Origin: Aquibacillus sediminis
Lineage (GTDB): Bacteria; Bacillota; Bacilli; Bacillales; Amphibacillaceae
Reading direction: 5' to 3'
Length of the DNA: 64,000 nt
Assembly: GCF_005870085.1 (NCBI RefSeq)
Contig: NZ_SZNM01000006.1
Coordinates: 62,001 to 126,000, forward strand
Below, in pieces: positions 31,739 through 42,373 of this stretch. Under the pieces are notes generated by a model that saw nothing but the letters and a program-made list of their open reading frames with translations, was not told the DNA's origin and made no database searches. Each line of letters begins with the position of its first letter. Within the stretch, counting starts at the first letter, position 1. A program made the position numbers and the translations under genes.

Positions 31739-33168
31739 TGAATTTTGAAACAATTATCGGTCTTGAAGTACACGTGGAATTAAAAACAGACTCTAAAATC
31801 TTTAGCCCAAGCTTCAACGGGTTTGGTGCGGAACCGAACGAGAATACCAACCCGATCGATTTAGGGTATCCTGGTGTGTTACCAGTGTTAAATGAAGAAG
31901 CAGTGAACTTTGCGATGAAAGCTGCGATGGCATTAAACTGTGACATTGCAACGAACACAAAGTTTGATCGTAAAAACTATTTCTACCCAGATAATCCAAA
32001 AGCTTACCAAATCTCACAATTTGATCAGCCGATTGGGGAAAATGGTTGGATAGAAATCGAAGTAGATGGGAAAAAGAAAAGAATCGGAATTACTCGTCTA
32101 CATATGGAGGAAGATGCGGGTAAGTTAACCCATAATGATGATGGCTATTCACTTGTTGACTTTAACCGTCAAGGTACCCCATTAGTAGAGATCGTTTCCG
32201 AGCCAGATTTGCGTTCACCTGAAGAGGCTTATGCATATTTGGAAAAGCTTAAAAATATTATTCAATATACTGGTGTATCCGATTGTAAAATGGAAGAAGG
32301 TTCACTAAGGTGTGACGCGAATATCTCGCTTCGCCCAATTGGACAAGAAGAGTTTGGTGTCAAGACAGAATTGAAAAACTTAAACTCCTTCTCCTTCGTG
32401 CAAAAAGGGTTAGAGTTTGAAGAAAAACGTCAACAAAAAGAGTTGCTTGCAGGTGGAGAAATCCTTCAAGAAACGAGACGTTATGATGAACAAACAAAAG
32501 AAACGATTTTGATGCGTGTCAAGGAAGGTTCTGATGATTATCGTTATTTCCCAGAGCCTGACCTAGTTCCATTATATATTGATGAGGCATGGAAAGAGCG
32601 TGTTCGTGCTGAAATCCCTGAGCTTCCAGATGCGCGTAAACAGCGTTATATTAATGAGCTGTCGTTACCAGCCTATGATGCAATGGTATTAACAAGCACG
32701 AAAGAAATGTCAGATTTCTTTGAAGCAACAATTGACCAAGGTGCTGATGTTAAACAAGCTTCCAACTGGTTAATGGGCGAAGTTTCTGCTTACATGAACA
32801 AAAATCAAAAGGAACTTCATGACCTTGCGCTTACACCTGATGCTTTAGCGAAAATGATTCAATTAATTGAAGATGGTACAATCTCTTCTAAAATTGCAAA
32901 AAAAGTTTTCGCCGAGTTAGTTGAAAAAGGTGGAAATCCTGAGAAAATTGTAAAAGATAAAGGGCTTGTGCAAATTTCTGATGAAGGTCAATTGAAAGAA
33001 ATCATTACCGGAATTTTAGATCAAAACGAACAATCGATTATTGATTATAAAAATGGAAAAGATAAAGCGCTAGGATTCCTAGTCGGTCAAGTGATGAAAC
33101 AGACAAAAGGACAAGCGAATCCTCCAATGGTAAATAAAATACTTTTAGAAGAAATGGATAAGCGATAA
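31738..33168 (+). CDS. gatB: Asp/Glu-tRNA amidotransferase subunit GatB
   Basis: tRNA-binding kinase and transamidase subunit, 476 residues. Conserved N-terminus [16 protein letters not shown], then [18 protein letters not shown] and the metal-binding HMEEDAGK. The C-terminal YqeY-like part has [14 protein letters not shown]. It starts with the TAATG overlap from gatA. A small hairpin follows. Confidence 0.97.
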   Translation: MNFETIIGLEVHVELKTDSKIFSPSFNGFGAEPNENTNPIDLGYPGVLPVLNEEAVNFAMKAAMALNCDIATNTKFDRKNYFYPDNPKAYQISQFDQPIGENGWIEIEVDGKKKRIGITRLHMEEDAGKLTHNDDGYSLVDFNRQGTPLVEIVSEPDLRSPEEAYAYLEKLKNIIQYTGVSDCKMEEGSLRCDANISLRPIGQEEFGVKTELKNLNSFSFVQKGLEFEEKRQQKELLAGGEILQETRRYDEQTKETILMRVKEGSDDYRYFPEPDLVPLYIDEAWKERVRAEIPELPDARKQRYINELSLPAYDAMVLTSTKEMSDFFEATIDQGADVKQASNWLMGEVSAYMNKNQKELHDLALTPDALAKMIQLIEDGTISSKIAKKVFAELVEKGGNPEKIVKDKGLVQISDEGQLKEIITGILDQNEQSIIDYKNGKDKALGFLVGQVMKQTKGQANPPMVNKILLEEMDKR

Positions 33169-33178
33169 GGAAAAATGG

Positions 33179-33206
33179 GGGGCTGTTTTCATATGGGAGC
33201 AGCCCC
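33179..33206 (+). terminator. Hairpin between gatB and dgkB
   Basis: Seven-base arms ggggctg and cagcccc with a 14-base loop and only a weak T stretch after it (ttcc). It may partly terminate the gat transcript. Confidence 0.4.
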
Positions 33207-33267
33207 TTCCGATTGAAGTGACATCGTATGAGTAAGAATGGACTTAGTATAGATAGGGAGGGCGCCT

Positions 33268-34182
33268 ATGAAACGTGCTCGTATTATTTATAATCCAACA
33301 TCCGGACGTGAGTTGTTTAAAAAAGAGCTACCAGTTGTTTTGCAGCGTTTTGAACAAGCAGGATATGAAACATCTGCCCATGCAACAACAGGTGTTGGTG
33401 ATGCAACGGAAGCTGCGATTTCAGCTGTTGACCGAAAATTTGATGTCGTTGTTGCGGCTGGAGGAGATGGCACCATTAATGAAGTGATCAATGGGATAGC
33501 AGAAAAAGCCCATCGGCCTAAGTTAGGAATTATTCCAGCAGGTACGACCAATGATTTTGCTCGAGCTTTAGAAATACCGAAAAATATCCATAAAGCAGTC
33601 GATGTAATTCTTGCCGATCATTCTAAACCTTTAGATATCGGGCGTGTGAATGGTCAATATTTTATGAATATTGCAGGTGGAGGCAAGCTAACGGAACTTT
33701 CCTATGAGGTGCCAAGTAAGTTGAAGACGATGTTAGGTCAACTTGCTTATTATCTTAAAGGCGTTGAAATGCTTCCGTCTTTACGTCCCACTAAAGTTCA
33801 AATCGAATACGACGGAAAATGGTTTGAAGACGAAATTATGTTGTTTCTAGTTTCCAACACCAATTCGGTTGGAGGGTTTGAAAAGTTAGCTCCAGCAGCG
33901 TCGATAGATGACGGCTATTTTGATATGTTAATTTTGAAAAAGGCCAATCTAGCGGAATTTGTTCGGATTGCTACGTTAGCGTTACGAGGTGCCCATTTGG
34001 AAGATGAGCATATTTTCTATGCAAAAGCAAATCGAATTAAAGTTCATTCAGAGGAAAAAATGCAATTAAACATCGATGGCGAGTACGGTGGCATGCTACC
34101 TGGTGAGTTCGTTAATCTTTATCGTCATATTGAATATTTTGTTGCAAAAGAAGATACAGATCTAGATAATGATGATATGTAA
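33268..34182 (+). CDS. dgkB: Diacylglycerol kinase DgkB
   Basis: Soluble lipid kinase of the DagK catalytic family that recycles diacylglycerol to phosphatidic acid, as needed for lipoteichoic acid turnover. N-terminus RARIIYNPTSGRELFKKELP, then the nucleotide motif AAGGDGTINEVINGI and GIIPAGTTNDFARAL. It is 304 residues and corresponds to B. subtilis YerQ (DgkB) by content and position between gatB and yefA. Ribosome site gggaggg. Confidence 0.94.
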   Translation: MKRARIIYNPTSGRELFKKELPVVLQRFEQAGYETSAHATTGVGDATEAAISAVDRKFDVVVAAGGDGTINEVINGIAEKAHRPKLGIIPAGTTNDFARALEIPKNIHKAVDVILADHSKPLDIGRVNGQYFMNIAGGGKLTELSYEVPSKLKTMLGQLAYYLKGVEMLPSLRPTKVQIEYDGKWFEDEIMLFLVSNTNSVGGFEKLAPAASIDDGYFDMLILKKANLAEFVRIATLALRGAHLEDEHIFYAKANRIKVHSEEKMQLNIDGEYGGMLPGEFVNLYRHIEYFVAKEDTDLDNDDM

Positions 34183-34185
34183 ATG

Positions 34186-34213
34186 AAACGAGCGAAATTT
34201 TTGCTCGTTTTTT
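34186..34213 (+). terminator. Terminator after dgkB
   Basis: Arms aaacgagc and gctcgttt with a nine-base loop, followed by ttt and a second T run. Confidence 0.82.
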
Positions 34214-34409
34214 GATTTTTTGTATGGAACTATTTATTTTTACAAAAAGTACAAATATCTAACTTAAATTTCCCAAAAGATTGTTGATGGTGCAGTTTTC
34301 GATAAGATCTTTCATATTTCCTGGGAAATTCAGACAAATTATGCAGGTAAGCTATTACCTGATGATTCACATATAGAAAATTACGTCAGTGAAGGACGGT
34401 TATGAAGAC

Positions 34410-35798
34410 ATGGTAAAACAGAAAACACCTGTACAAAAAAATGATACAGTAGATTTAGAGTTTGTTGATATTACACATGATGGAGATGGGGTGGGTAAGA
34501 TCAATGGTTATCCCGTCTTTGTCCCATATGCCCTTCCTGGTGAGAAGGCAAAGGTGAAAGTAATTAAAGTGAAGAAAAACTTCGGGTTCGGTAAACTATT
34601 AGATGTGCAGGAACCAAGTCCTGAGCGCGTTGAGCCACCATGTGATGTATACATTCAATGCGGTGGGTGTCAACTTCAGCATATGAGCTACAAGATGCAA
34701 TTAGATTTAAAACAAAACCAAGTAAAAAGTACGATGAAGAAAATTGGGCACATGGAAGATGTCCCTATTCATCCAACGATTGGTATGGAGGATCCATGGC
34801 GTTATCGCAATAAAGTACAAATTCCAGTTGCGCACCGACATGGTGAGTTGATTACAGGTTTTTATCGAAAACGGAGTCATGACATTATTGAGGGAATGGA
34901 CCGTTGTGTGATCACAGCTGAAGTGAATGACCGGATGGTGGAAGCCGTACGACGCATGGCAGATCGATTAGGAATCTCTGCTTATGATGAAAAAACGCAT
35001 CAAGGTGTATTGCGTCATATTATGGTTCGTACTGGTCAAGAAACAGATGAGACCATGATTGTGCTCATTACAAGGACAGAAAAAATCCCGCACCAAGAAG
35101 AATTAGTAAAAGAATTACAAGAGACATACCCACAAATTAAATCGATCATTCAAAATGTAAATAAAGAAAAAACAAATGTCATTTTAGGAAAGAAAACGAA
35201 AGTGCTTTGGGGAGAAGAGTATATTCACGATACAATCGGTGATATTAAATTTGCTATTTCAGCAAAATCATTTTATCAAGTCAATCCGCCACAAACGAAG
35301 AAACTTTATGATAAAGCACTCGAATATGCTAACTTAACAGGTGGCGAAACAGTAGTTGATGCGTATTGTGGGATTGGTACGATTTCCTTATTCTTAGCGC
35401 AAAAGGCGAAAAAAGTCTATGGGGTCGAAGTAGTACCAGAAGCAATCTCCGATGCAAAAGCAAATGCGAAACTGAATGGAATAGAAAACGCAGAGTTCTA
35501 TGTTGGACAAGCCGAAAAAGTGATGCCATGGTGGACAGCCCAAGGACTAAGGCCGGATGTGATTGTTGTCGATCCACCAAGAAAAGGCTGTGACCAAGCA
35601 TTGTTGGATGCGATGGTCGAAATGAAGCCATCTCGAATTGTTTATGTTTCTTGCAACCCAGCAACATTAGCACGAGACTTGCGAATTTTAGAAGATGGTG
35701 GATATGAAACCAAACAACTCCAACCTGTTGATATGTTTCCGCAGACAGGGCACGTGGAGTGCGTGGCGCAGCTAGACTTGAAACTGGAAACAAACTAA
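34410..35798 (+). CDS. rlmCD: 23S rRNA (uracil) methyltransferase RlmCD
   Basis: SAM-dependent m5U methyltransferase; the B. subtilis counterpart YefA modifies U747 and U1939. The TRAM domain (about 10-65) is followed by the iron-sulfur motif [15 protein letters not shown]. The SAM site is [15 protein letters not shown], then [10 protein letters not shown] and the catalytic [14 protein letters not shown]. The ATG at 34410 gives [12 protein letters not shown] (462 residues); the GTG at 34389 lacks a ribosome site. It completes the B. subtilis-like block. Confidence 0.92.
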   Translation: MVKQKTPVQKNDTVDLEFVDITHDGDGVGKINGYPVFVPYALPGEKAKVKVIKVKKNFGFGKLLDVQEPSPERVEPPCDVYIQCGGCQLQHMSYKMQLDLKQNQVKSTMKKIGHMEDVPIHPTIGMEDPWRYRNKVQIPVAHRHGELITGFYRKRSHDIIEGMDRCVITAEVNDRMVEAVRRMADRLGISAYDEKTHQGVLRHIMVRTGQETDETMIVLITRTEKIPHQEELVKELQETYPQIKSIIQNVNKEKTNVILGKKTKVLWGEEYIHDTIGDIKFAISAKSFYQVNPPQTKKLYDKALEYANLTGGETVVDAYCGIGTISLFLAQKAKKVYGVEVVPEAISDAKANAKLNGIENAEFYVGQAEKVMPWWTAQGLRPDVIVVDPPRKGCDQALLDAMVEMKPSRIVYVSCNPATLARDLRILEDGGYETKQLQPVDMFPQTGHVECVAQLDLKLETN

Positions 35799-35906
35799 AC
35801 TTCTGATAATACAGTTTTTTTAAATAATAAAATAAGTTTTATCGTTGTTGCTGGTGAAGCATAAAAAAAGACAAACGTGATAACCTAAGCTCGAGGAGGT
35901 TATAGC

Positions 35907-36341
35907 ATGCAACAACAACTAAGAGAAATTATGACTTCAAATGTGTTTACTGTTAATGAATCACAGTCAGTACAAGAAGCAGCGGCGTTAATGAGTGAGC
36001 ACAATATTGGAGCAATCCCTGTTGTGAATAACAATGGCCAAATGACAGGGATTGTTACAGATCGTGACATTACACTTCGTACAACTGCGCAAGGTGCTGT
36101 TGCGCAAACACCAGTGAATCAAGTGATGAGTTCTGAAAACATGGTGCAAGGTACACCTGATATGGATGTTCATCAGGCGGCGCAAATGTTAGCGCAACAA
36201 CAAGTTCGTAGACTTCCGGTAGTGGAAAACGGACAAATTGTCGGCATGGTAGCATTAGGTGATATAGCGGTGAACCGTCAGTTTGATCAAGACGCTGAAC
36301 AAGCGTTATCAAATATTTCAACGCCGTCCAGACCACAATAA
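35907..36341 (+). CDS. CBS-domain pair protein (YhcV-like)
   Basis: A 144-residue protein made of two CBS domains: VFTVNESQSVQEAAALMSE / IGAIPVVNNNGQMTGIVTDR and MVQGTPDMDVHQAAQMLAQ / VRRLPVVENGQIVGMVALGD. CBS pairs bind adenosine nucleotides and sense energy state. It resembles B. subtilis YhcV, of unknown function. It stands alone, with gaggagg as ribosome site and a terminator after it. Confidence 0.88.
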   Translation: MQQQLREIMTSNVFTVNESQSVQEAAALMSEHNIGAIPVVNNNGQMTGIVTDRDITLRTTAQGAVAQTPVNQVMSSENMVQGTPDMDVHQAAQMLAQQQVRRLPVVENGQIVGMVALGDIAVNRQFDQDAEQALSNISTPSRPQ

Positions 36342-36357
36342 TGAAGAAACCAAAGAG

Positions 36358-36396
36358 AAAAGGTTGTCCCATTTATAAAGGGGGCAACCTTTTTTG
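36358..36396 (+). terminator. Terminator after the CBS gene
   Basis: Arms aaaaggttg and caacctttt with an inner ccc/ggg pairing, followed by a T run. Confidence 0.8.
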
Positions 36397-36545
36397 TGTG
36401 AAATATATGTTATCATTCATTTTATTTCCTTAATTCAGAAATAATTGATATTATATTCTATGTGTGTTTCTGTGTATCCATCCAGTTTGCATATAAGTGG
36501 CACTTTCAATCCCTCTACATACCCTCGCAATACTATCTTCCTTTT

Positions 36546-36673
36546 CATTCGTAAGCCTCCCAATTCAAAGCATGAGGCAGGGAGTAAACTTTTTGTATTC
36601 ACTCTGATTGGTTCAGGCTAACACTCCGTGGGGGAAGAGCAAAAAATCTAATGGGTGAAGTTTTCACTTTATT
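36546..36673 (+). repeat. Dispersed hairpin-ended repeat, copy B
   Basis: Shares cattcgtaag, caattcaaag, gggagtaaact, tgattggttcaggctaacac, gtgggggaagagcaaaaaat and gtgaagttttcactttatt with the other copies. The gap 36397-36820 holds no gene; a second repeat tail (gaagtttcactttattata) lies at 36788-36806, directly before the ribosome site of the MFS gene. Confidence 0.75.
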
Positions 36674-36820
36674 CATAATAGGTAGTAAGCTCCCACTAAT
36701 GTGACTGAAAAAGATTATGTGCGGTTAATTGCCGTTAAAGATACATTCGGTCTGGCTGGCATCACTGTAGGAGCCCTTTCGTTGATGGAAGTTTCACTTT
36801 ATTATAAAAGGTGGTGTTGA

Positions 36821-38101
36821 TTGTTGGTTAAGTCTAGTATTTTTCAACGCATTTATTATGGCTGGTTTATTGTCTTTATTGCAGGCTTAGGTATTTTCTT
36901 TTCTGGTCCGGGTCAAACTTATTCGAATTCCCAATTTATCGATGAGTACATAAGAGATTTTGGATGGTCGCGCTCTCAAGTTTCTAGTCTTTATTCAGTG
37001 GCTACATTAATCGCTGGTTTGATCATGATATTTGTGGGACGATTTATTGACCGGTTTGGTCAACGAATGATGATGGTGAGTGTTGGGACGTTATTTGCAC
37101 TAGCATGTTTTTTTAATAGTATGGTTTCTAGCATGTGGATGCTCGCAATTGGTTTTTTCCTTGTTCGGTTATTGGGGCAAGGTAGTATGTCGCTTATTCC
37201 TAACACATTGGTCGCGCAATGGTTTATTAAAAAACGTGGAAGAGCATTTAGCATCATGACTTTAGGTAGTTTTGCAAGCGCTATGTCTTTTCCAATTATT
37301 AACACGTGGCTAATTGGCGAATGGGGTTGGCAATTTGCGTGGAGATTTTGGGGTGTGTTATTACTTGTTTTATTCGTCCCTATTGCGTTGATTGGTGTTC
37401 GAAACAAGCCGGAGCAAATTGGCTTAGTACCTGATGGGCTATCGCAAAATGAGCGTGGTGATGCGGGAGTAACTATTGGCGCAAAGGTGACGGCTTCGGA
37501 ACAAAATTGGACTCTAAAGGAAGCGATGAGAACGAAGGCATTTTGGGCAATCTTGGTTTGTGTCGGTATTCCATCAATGATTAATACTGGTATTACGTTT
37601 CACATCATTTCTATTCTAGGAACGAATGATCTTTCTCCTGAAATTGCAGCGATGGTGTTAAGTTTAATGGCTGCTGTTGGTATACCGATGTCGCTTGTTT
37701 CTGGCTATTTAACAGAAAAGGTGAAGACAAACTACTTGTTGCTAGGGATATTTATCATTGAAATTATGCTGTTATTATTGTTGCTCATAACGAATCACCT
37801 AGTAATAGCTATTGTGTTTGGAACGCTTTGGGGAATTGCCAATGGTTTCGAGCGGATTGCATTGAATGTAATTTGGCCAAATTATTTTGGTCGCAAATAT
37901 GTTGGAAGTATAAATGGATTTGGAGTAACGATGGGAGTGCTTGGGTCTGCATTTGGACCATTGCCATTTGGTGTGGGATTTGATCTTTTCCAAAGCTATA
38001 CACCAATTTTATTAATTTCCTTAGTATTTCCAGTTATTGGTATCCTATCTGCATTAATTGCAAAAAAGCCAGACAAAACGCAATTAGTAGAACAAAGTTA
38101 A
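36821..38101 (+). CDS. MFS transporter
   Basis: A major facilitator protein of 426 residues with twelve predicted helices. The N-terminus IYYGWFIVFIAGLGIFFSGP is typical of MFS carboxylate-type carriers, and the loop after helix 2 reads GRFIDRFGQRMM, the MFS signature. Starts TTG TTG GTT after aaggtggtg; the first TTG is used. The substrate is not known. It stands alone and ends with a perfect terminator. Confidence 0.85.
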   Translation: MLVKSSIFQRIYYGWFIVFIAGLGIFFSGPGQTYSNSQFIDEYIRDFGWSRSQVSSLYSVATLIAGLIMIFVGRFIDRFGQRMMMVSVGTLFALACFFNSMVSSMWMLAIGFFLVRLLGQGSMSLIPNTLVAQWFIKKRGRAFSIMTLGSFASAMSFPIINTWLIGEWGWQFAWRFWGVLLLVLFVPIALIGVRNKPEQIGLVPDGLSQNERGDAGVTIGAKVTASEQNWTLKEAMRTKAFWAILVCVGIPSMINTGITFHIISILGTNDLSPEIAAMVLSLMAAVGIPMSLVSGYLTEKVKTNYLLLGIFIIEIMLLLLLLITNHLVIAIVFGTLWGIANGFERIALNVIWPNYFGRKYVGSINGFGVTMGVLGSAFGPLPFGVGFDLFQSYTPILLISLVFPVIGILSALIAKKPDKTQLVEQS

Positions 38102-38122
38102 TATACTACTTAGATATAATAT

Positions 38123-38160
38123 AAAGAGGTTTCCCTATTAATTGCTTGGGAAACCTCTTT
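38123..38160. terminator. Bidirectional terminator
   Basis: Perfect thirteen-base arms aaagaggtttccc and gggaaacctcttt around a 12-base loop, between convergent genes. Confidence 0.88.
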
Positions 38161-38174
38161 ATGTGTCGTACCAG

Positions 38175-38357
38175 CTATAATTTTTCTCCATTTTTAAGAC
38201 GTTCGATAAACTCATTTAAATCCTCTTTTTTCACCCTCCAATGTCTACCGATTTTGAAACCAGGTATTTTTCCTTCTTGAACTAATTTATATGTCGTCAC
38301 TTCGCTTAATTGTAAGTATTCAGCAACTTGTGAAACGGTCATGATTTCCCTTTCCAT
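38175..38357 (-). CDS. Excisionase-type HTH DNA-binding protein
   Basis: A 60-residue protein with the MerR/excisionase winged HTH: MTVSQVAEYLQLSEVTTYKL then GKIPGFKIGRHWRVKKEDLN. The ATG at 38357 has ggagga eight bases ahead. Such solitary proteins often regulate neighbours or act with other systems. No recombinase or phage gene lies nearby. It is divergent from the SulP gene, with the dyad aacaca/tgtgtt at 38395-38410 just upstream, a possible operator. Confidence 0.82.
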   Translation of the reverse strand: MEREIMTVSQVAEYLQLSEVTTYKLVQEGKIPGFKIGRHWRVKKEDLNEFIERLKNGEKL

Positions 38358-38726
38358 TTAACGAATCCTCCAAATTATCAACTATATGTATCATAACACA
38401 ATTATGTGTTGTTTGTTAAAAAAACATACTAATGATTACTCAATTATAAATGATTATACTCAAATGTGTAATTTTGAACTTTTTGTTAAAAGAGGGTGTA
38501 TATGAAAGTAAATAAGAGTATTTGGTAGTAATAATCAAATGATCACGTTTCCATGGCGTTTTGCATTTGAGCGTTGGTGTGATATTATTCACTTTGTTGA
38601 AAACGGAGCTTACCTTTTGTTTACGAGAAGTATGAAAAACGAAAATGACATCTAGGGGGAAGATGAAGGTTCGGTTTTTCGACTTAAACAAAGGTTACTA
38701 ATAAAAAATTGAAAGAGGTGCAAAGT
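38358..38726. promoter_or_regulatory. Divergent control region, HTH gene and sulP
   Basis: AT-rich gap without a supported gene. It holds the dyad at 38395-38410 and the sulP ribosome site aaagaggtg at 38712-38720. A nine-codon frame after agagggtg near 38490-38500 is too short to call. Confidence 0.35.
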
Positions 38727-40187
38727 TTGAATTTACAAAGTTTGAAAGAAACATGGTTTGGAAATGTTCGAGGTGATGTGCTTGCAGGTATCGTAGTGGC
38801 GTTGGCCCTTATCCCAGAGGCAATTGCCTTCTCGATTATTGCGGGTGTAGATCCAATGGTTGGTCTATATGCATCATTTTGTATTGCAGTCGTTATCGCA
38901 TTTGTTGGAGGAAGACCTGGAATGATTTCAGGTGCAACAGGGGCTATGGCTTTGCTCATGGTTACATTGGTTGCAGATCATGGATTAGAATATTTATTTG
39001 CTGCAACGATTTTAACAGGAATCATTCAAATATTATTTGGTGTTTTTAAACTTGCTAACGTTATGAAGTTTGTGCCAAGATCTGTAATGGTTGGATTTGT
39101 AAATGCACTTGCCATTATGATCTTCACTTCACAGCTTCAACATTTTGTGGGGGAAACTTGGGTGATGTATGGTCTTGTTGCACTGACATTAGCTATCATT
39201 TACTTATTCCCTAGAATTACAAAGGCCGTACCATCTACGTTAGTTGCGATTATTGCTGTTACAGCGCTTGCTATTTTTGGTGGCATTGGTGTTCGGACAG
39301 TAGGAGACTTAGGAAGCCTTACGCAACAATTACCAGTTTTCCTAATTCCAGAAATACCATTAAATTTTGAAACATTAATGATTATTTTCCCATATTCCCT
39401 ATCCCTAGCAATCGTAGGGTTACTAGAATCTTTATTAACGGCTAACATAGTCGATGATATGACAGATACAGAGAGTAATAAAAATAGAGAAAGTCGTGGT
39501 CAAGGGATTGCCAACGTGGTAACAGGATTCTTCGGAGGTATGGCTGGTTGTGCGATGATCGGTCAATCTGTTATAAATGTAAAATCTGGTGGTAATGGTA
39601 GACTTTCCTCGTTAGTAGCCGGTGTTTTCTTAATGTTCCTAATCATCGTATTAGGCGGCGTGGTTGTACAAATTCCGATGGCAGCATTAGTCGGTGTCAT
39701 GATTATGGTATCGATTGGTACGTTTGATTGGTCATCTGTAAAGAATCTTCACAAAATACCTAAGACAGATGCAGCGGTCATGGTTGTAACTGTTGTAACA
39801 GTAGTCGTTACGCATGATTTATCTAAAGGTGTACTTGCTGGTGTTGTATTAAGTGCTATTTTCTTTGCTGCGAAGATTTCTAAGGTGAAAGTCAACGAGA
39901 TTGTCGCATTAGAAGGTTCGAAAAAGATTTATAAAGTTCATGGTCAAATCTTTTTCGCTTCGGTTAATGATTTAGTAGAGAAGTTTAACTTTAATGATTC
40001 TGTAAAAGAGGTTGAAATTGATCTGACTAATGCACACCTTTGGGATGATTCAGCAATAGGTGCGTTAGATAAAATAGAGATGAAATTTGAACAAAACCAT
40101 ATTAAAGTCGAATATACTGGTTTGAATGAAGAAAGTAAGCATTTGAAAAAACGTATTGGCGGAATGTCAAAGGCATCAGGCCATTAA
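38727..40187 (+). CDS. SulP family anion transporter with STAS domain
   Basis: SLC26/SulP permease of 486 residues. The membrane domain starts after [20 protein letters not shown] and includes [20 protein letters not shown] and [15 protein letters not shown] cytoplasmic C-terminal STAS domain (about 395-486) has [19 protein letters not shown]. The TTG at 38727, six bases after aaagaggtg, is preferred over the TTG at 38709. Family members carry sulfate or bicarbonate; the substrate here is open. A UspA gene follows 38 bases later, likely in one transcript. Confidence 0.9.
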   Translation: MNLQSLKETWFGNVRGDVLAGIVVALALIPEAIAFSIIAGVDPMVGLYASFCIAVVIAFVGGRPGMISGATGAMALLMVTLVADHGLEYLFAATILTGIIQILFGVFKLANVMKFVPRSVMVGFVNALAIMIFTSQLQHFVGETWVMYGLVALTLAIIYLFPRITKAVPSTLVAIIAVTALAIFGGIGVRTVGDLGSLTQQLPVFLIPEIPLNFETLMIIFPYSLSLAIVGLLESLLTANIVDDMTDTESNKNRESRGQGIANVVTGFFGGMAGCAMIGQSVINVKSGGNGRLSSLVAGVFLMFLIIVLGGVVVQIPMAALVGVMIMVSIGTFDWSSVKNLHKIPKTDAAVMVVTVVTVVVTHDLSKGVLAGVVLSAIFFAAKISKVKVNEIVALEGSKKIYKVHGQIFFASVNDLVEKFNFNDSVKEVEIDLTNAHLWDDSAIGALDKIEMKFEQNHIKVEYTGLNEESKHLKKRIGGMSKASGH

Positions 40188-40225
40188 TTGTTTGATATAT
40201 TTATATATTATTAGAGGTGGAGTAC

Positions 40226-40642
40226 TTGTTTAAAAAAATATTACTAGCAACAGATGGATCTGCCCATTCGATTCGTTCGGCAGATCATGCAATTAAACTT
40301 GCAGAAAATTTTGGTGGAACAGTTGATGCGGTTTACGTTGTGGACGGTAAGAAATCTAAAGAAGACGTGTTACACAGCGTGGATAAATATGAGGTTAAGC
40401 GAGAAAGAAATGAAAAAATAAAAGCTGTTAAAGAAATGCTAGAGCAGTCTAGTGTTGAATTCAATACCCACATTCTACATGGCGAACCAGGACCGACAAT
40501 TGTTGAATTCGCTAATAAGAATGACTATGATTGTGTTGTTATTGGTAGTCGAGGGTTAAATGACTTACAAACGATGATTCTTGGAAGTGTCAGTCACAAG
40601 GTTGCCAAACGTGTAGAGTGCCCGGTATTGATCGTGAAATAG
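40226..40642 (+). CDS. Universal stress protein UspA, linked to sulP
   Basis: A 138-residue UspA protein. The N-terminus FKKILLATDGSAHSIRSADH and the ATP-binding loop GSRGLNDLQTMILGSVSHKV (G-x2-G-x9-G-S) mark an ATP-binding type. TTG at 40226 is five bases after agaggtgg; the in-frame GTG at 40217 overlaps that site. It is close to the second copy at 52232. Coupling to SulP suggests regulation of transport, which is inference. Confidence 0.9.
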   Translation: MFKKILLATDGSAHSIRSADHAIKLAENFGGTVDAVYVVDGKKSKEDVLHSVDKYEVKRERNEKIKAVKEMLEQSSVEFNTHILHGEPGPTIVEFANKNDYDCVVIGSRGLNDLQTMILGSVSHKVAKRVECPVLIVK

Positions 40643-40668
40643 TTATTTGAGTGAATAATATTAACTGA

Positions 40669-40709
40669 AAACACTCTATAGAGCAGTCATCTCTATAGAG
40701 TGTTTTTTT
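40669..40709 (+). terminator. Terminator after uspA
   Basis: Perfect arms aaacactctatagag and ctctatagagtgttt with a seven-base loop and a T run. Confidence 0.9.
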
Positions 40710-40876
40710 ATGTGAAATGGACATATAATATATCAACATAATCTAAATAAAAGGTTGGCAATGATTGCTTTTTCTTTTAGAATCATTGTTAATACTCTAT
40801 TTTGTAATAGGGGCTATTTATTTTTTTATTATAATCTATAATCTGAATGTTAAAGAAATCAAAAGGAGAGATTTTT

Positions 40877-42283
40877 TTGATTAAAGTCTTAATTGTTGAA
40901 GATGATCAATTAGTACGAAAAGGTTTGATATCTGCGATGCCTTGGAAAGACTATCATATGCGCGTTGTTGGTGAAGCGAGTAATGGGAAGAAAGCGTTAG
41001 AATTTTTAAAAGAAAATCAAGTGGACTTGGTTTTTACAGACTTAAATATGCCGATGATGTCAGGTATTGAATTTATGCGTACGGCGCGAAAGTCATATTC
41101 AGATCTCTTCTTTGTCGTTCTGACGATCCATCAAGATTTTGAATACATTCAGGAAGCGCTTCGGTTAGGTGCGATTGATTTTATTACAAAAGTACAACTA
41201 GAGAAAGAGACTTTTCACAAGGTACTAGAACGCATATCAGAAAGACTATTGGAAGAGATGTCGCTGAAGAAAGAGTCCTTTATAAGTACTTCGTTTCGAG
41301 TAGATAGCGGAATAGCAGTATACATGGAAAAAGAAATGGTTAATCAAAGTTGGATAAATGATAAAGAATTAAAATTACAATGTGATATTCAACAAATGGA
41401 TGATAAAATACTGTTTTGTACACCTAATCAAGACTTGATTTTAGATGATTTGTATCAACTATTAAACAGAAAATTAAATGGTAGACCATGGTTAGTGAAA
41501 ATTGTAGGGATTAAAGATCAATATATAAATAAAGTACATCAACTTTTAGTTGCCTATCATGATACGTTATTATTTTATGGAAATAGCGAGGAACACGTCA
41601 TTCATTTTAGAAAACTAAATGAACTTGTAAAGGATAATCGTATGTCTTATCCAGATACATACCAATTTAAAAAATTACTTTGTTCATTTGAGTGGGTATT
41701 TAAAGAAGAAAAATTTGCAAAAATGATAGAAGAGATAAGGAATCGAAAAATTCCACAAGATTCATTGCATCAGTTGTTAAATGAAATGGTAGATGAATGG
41801 AATAATAAATATGTGTTTAGTTCTTCGTCAGAAATGAGTCATCCTGGAAGCTTTTACAGTTGGAAAGAAGTCGAACGGTGGTTAGATAATTTCCGTCACA
41901 TGACAAAGGTGACAAAAGAGACGAATTATGCAAGCGATGTCATTGATAGCATATTAGTTGCTGTCAGACTTATTCAAGATAACCTTGGTGAGGCGATTAC
42001 AGCTGCTGATGTAGCTTCTCAAGTGTCAATGAGTCGAAGTTATTTTAATAAATGCTTTAAAGATATTGTAGGAAGATCATTTCACCAATACTTACGAGAA
42101 ATGCGTATTGAAAAAGCTAAAGGGTTGTTGAGAGATACAAATGAATCAATTTATTGGATTGCAGAAAAAATGGGATACTTAGATGAAAAGTATTTTAGTA
42201 AAATATTTCGAGAACAAACAGGTATGTTGCCCAGTCAATATCGACGTAACTTAAAAAGGAGGAAGGAAGAACAAAGTAAGTAG
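40877..42283 (+). CDS. AraC-type two-component response regulator (YesN-like)
   Basis: Response regulator of 468 residues. The receiver domain (1-120) has VLIVEDDQLVRKGLISAMPW and the phosphorylated Asp in DLVFTDLNMPMMSG. The C-terminal AraC HTH pair (about 365-460) has ADVASQVSMSRSYFNKCFK and IAEKMGYLDEKYFSKIFREQ. TTG at 40877 eight bases after ggaga is used instead of an upstream frame extension at 40847. It matches YesN in design and is partner of the kinase at 46321. It probably activates the sugar importer that follows. Confidence 0.92.
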   Translation: MIKVLIVEDDQLVRKGLISAMPWKDYHMRVVGEASNGKKALEFLKENQVDLVFTDLNMPMMSGIEFMRTARKSYSDLFFVVLTIHQDFEYIQEALRLGAIDFITKVQLEKETFHKVLERISERLLEEMSLKKESFISTSFRVDSGIAVYMEKEMVNQSWINDKELKLQCDIQQMDDKILFCTPNQDLILDDLYQLLNRKLNGRPWLVKIVGIKDQYINKVHQLLVAYHDTLLFYGNSEEHVIHFRKLNELVKDNRMSYPDTYQFKKLLCSFEWVFKEEKFAKMIEEIRNRKIPQDSLHQLLNEMVDEWNNKYVFSSSSEMSHPGSFYSWKEVERWLDNFRHMTKVTKETNYASDVIDSILVAVRLIQDNLGEAITAADVASQVSMSRSYFNKCFKDIVGRSFHQYLREMRIEKAKGLLRDTNESIYWIAEKMGYLDEKYFSKIFREQTGMLPSQYRRNLKRRKEEQSK

Positions 42284-42359
42284 GAGAAATGACTTTTATA
42301 ATTTTAAAATTCTTTATTAAAAAACACTTATCTAACTATTCTTAGTAACTACTCATAAA

Positions 42360-42373
42360 TGTAAGCGCTTTAA
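42360..42373 (+). promoter_or_regulatory. Catabolite-responsive element (cre-like)
   Basis: TGTAAGCGCTTTAA fits the CcpA site consensus TGWAARCGYTWNCA except at one end base. It lies 127 bases before the substrate-binding gene, near the likely promoter (tattat at about 42379). Glucose repression of the importer is expected. Confidence 0.6.

Noticed and set aside
38490-38530. Nine-codon leader peptide before sulP
   Set aside because: Too short to distinguish from chance despite agagggtg upstream.
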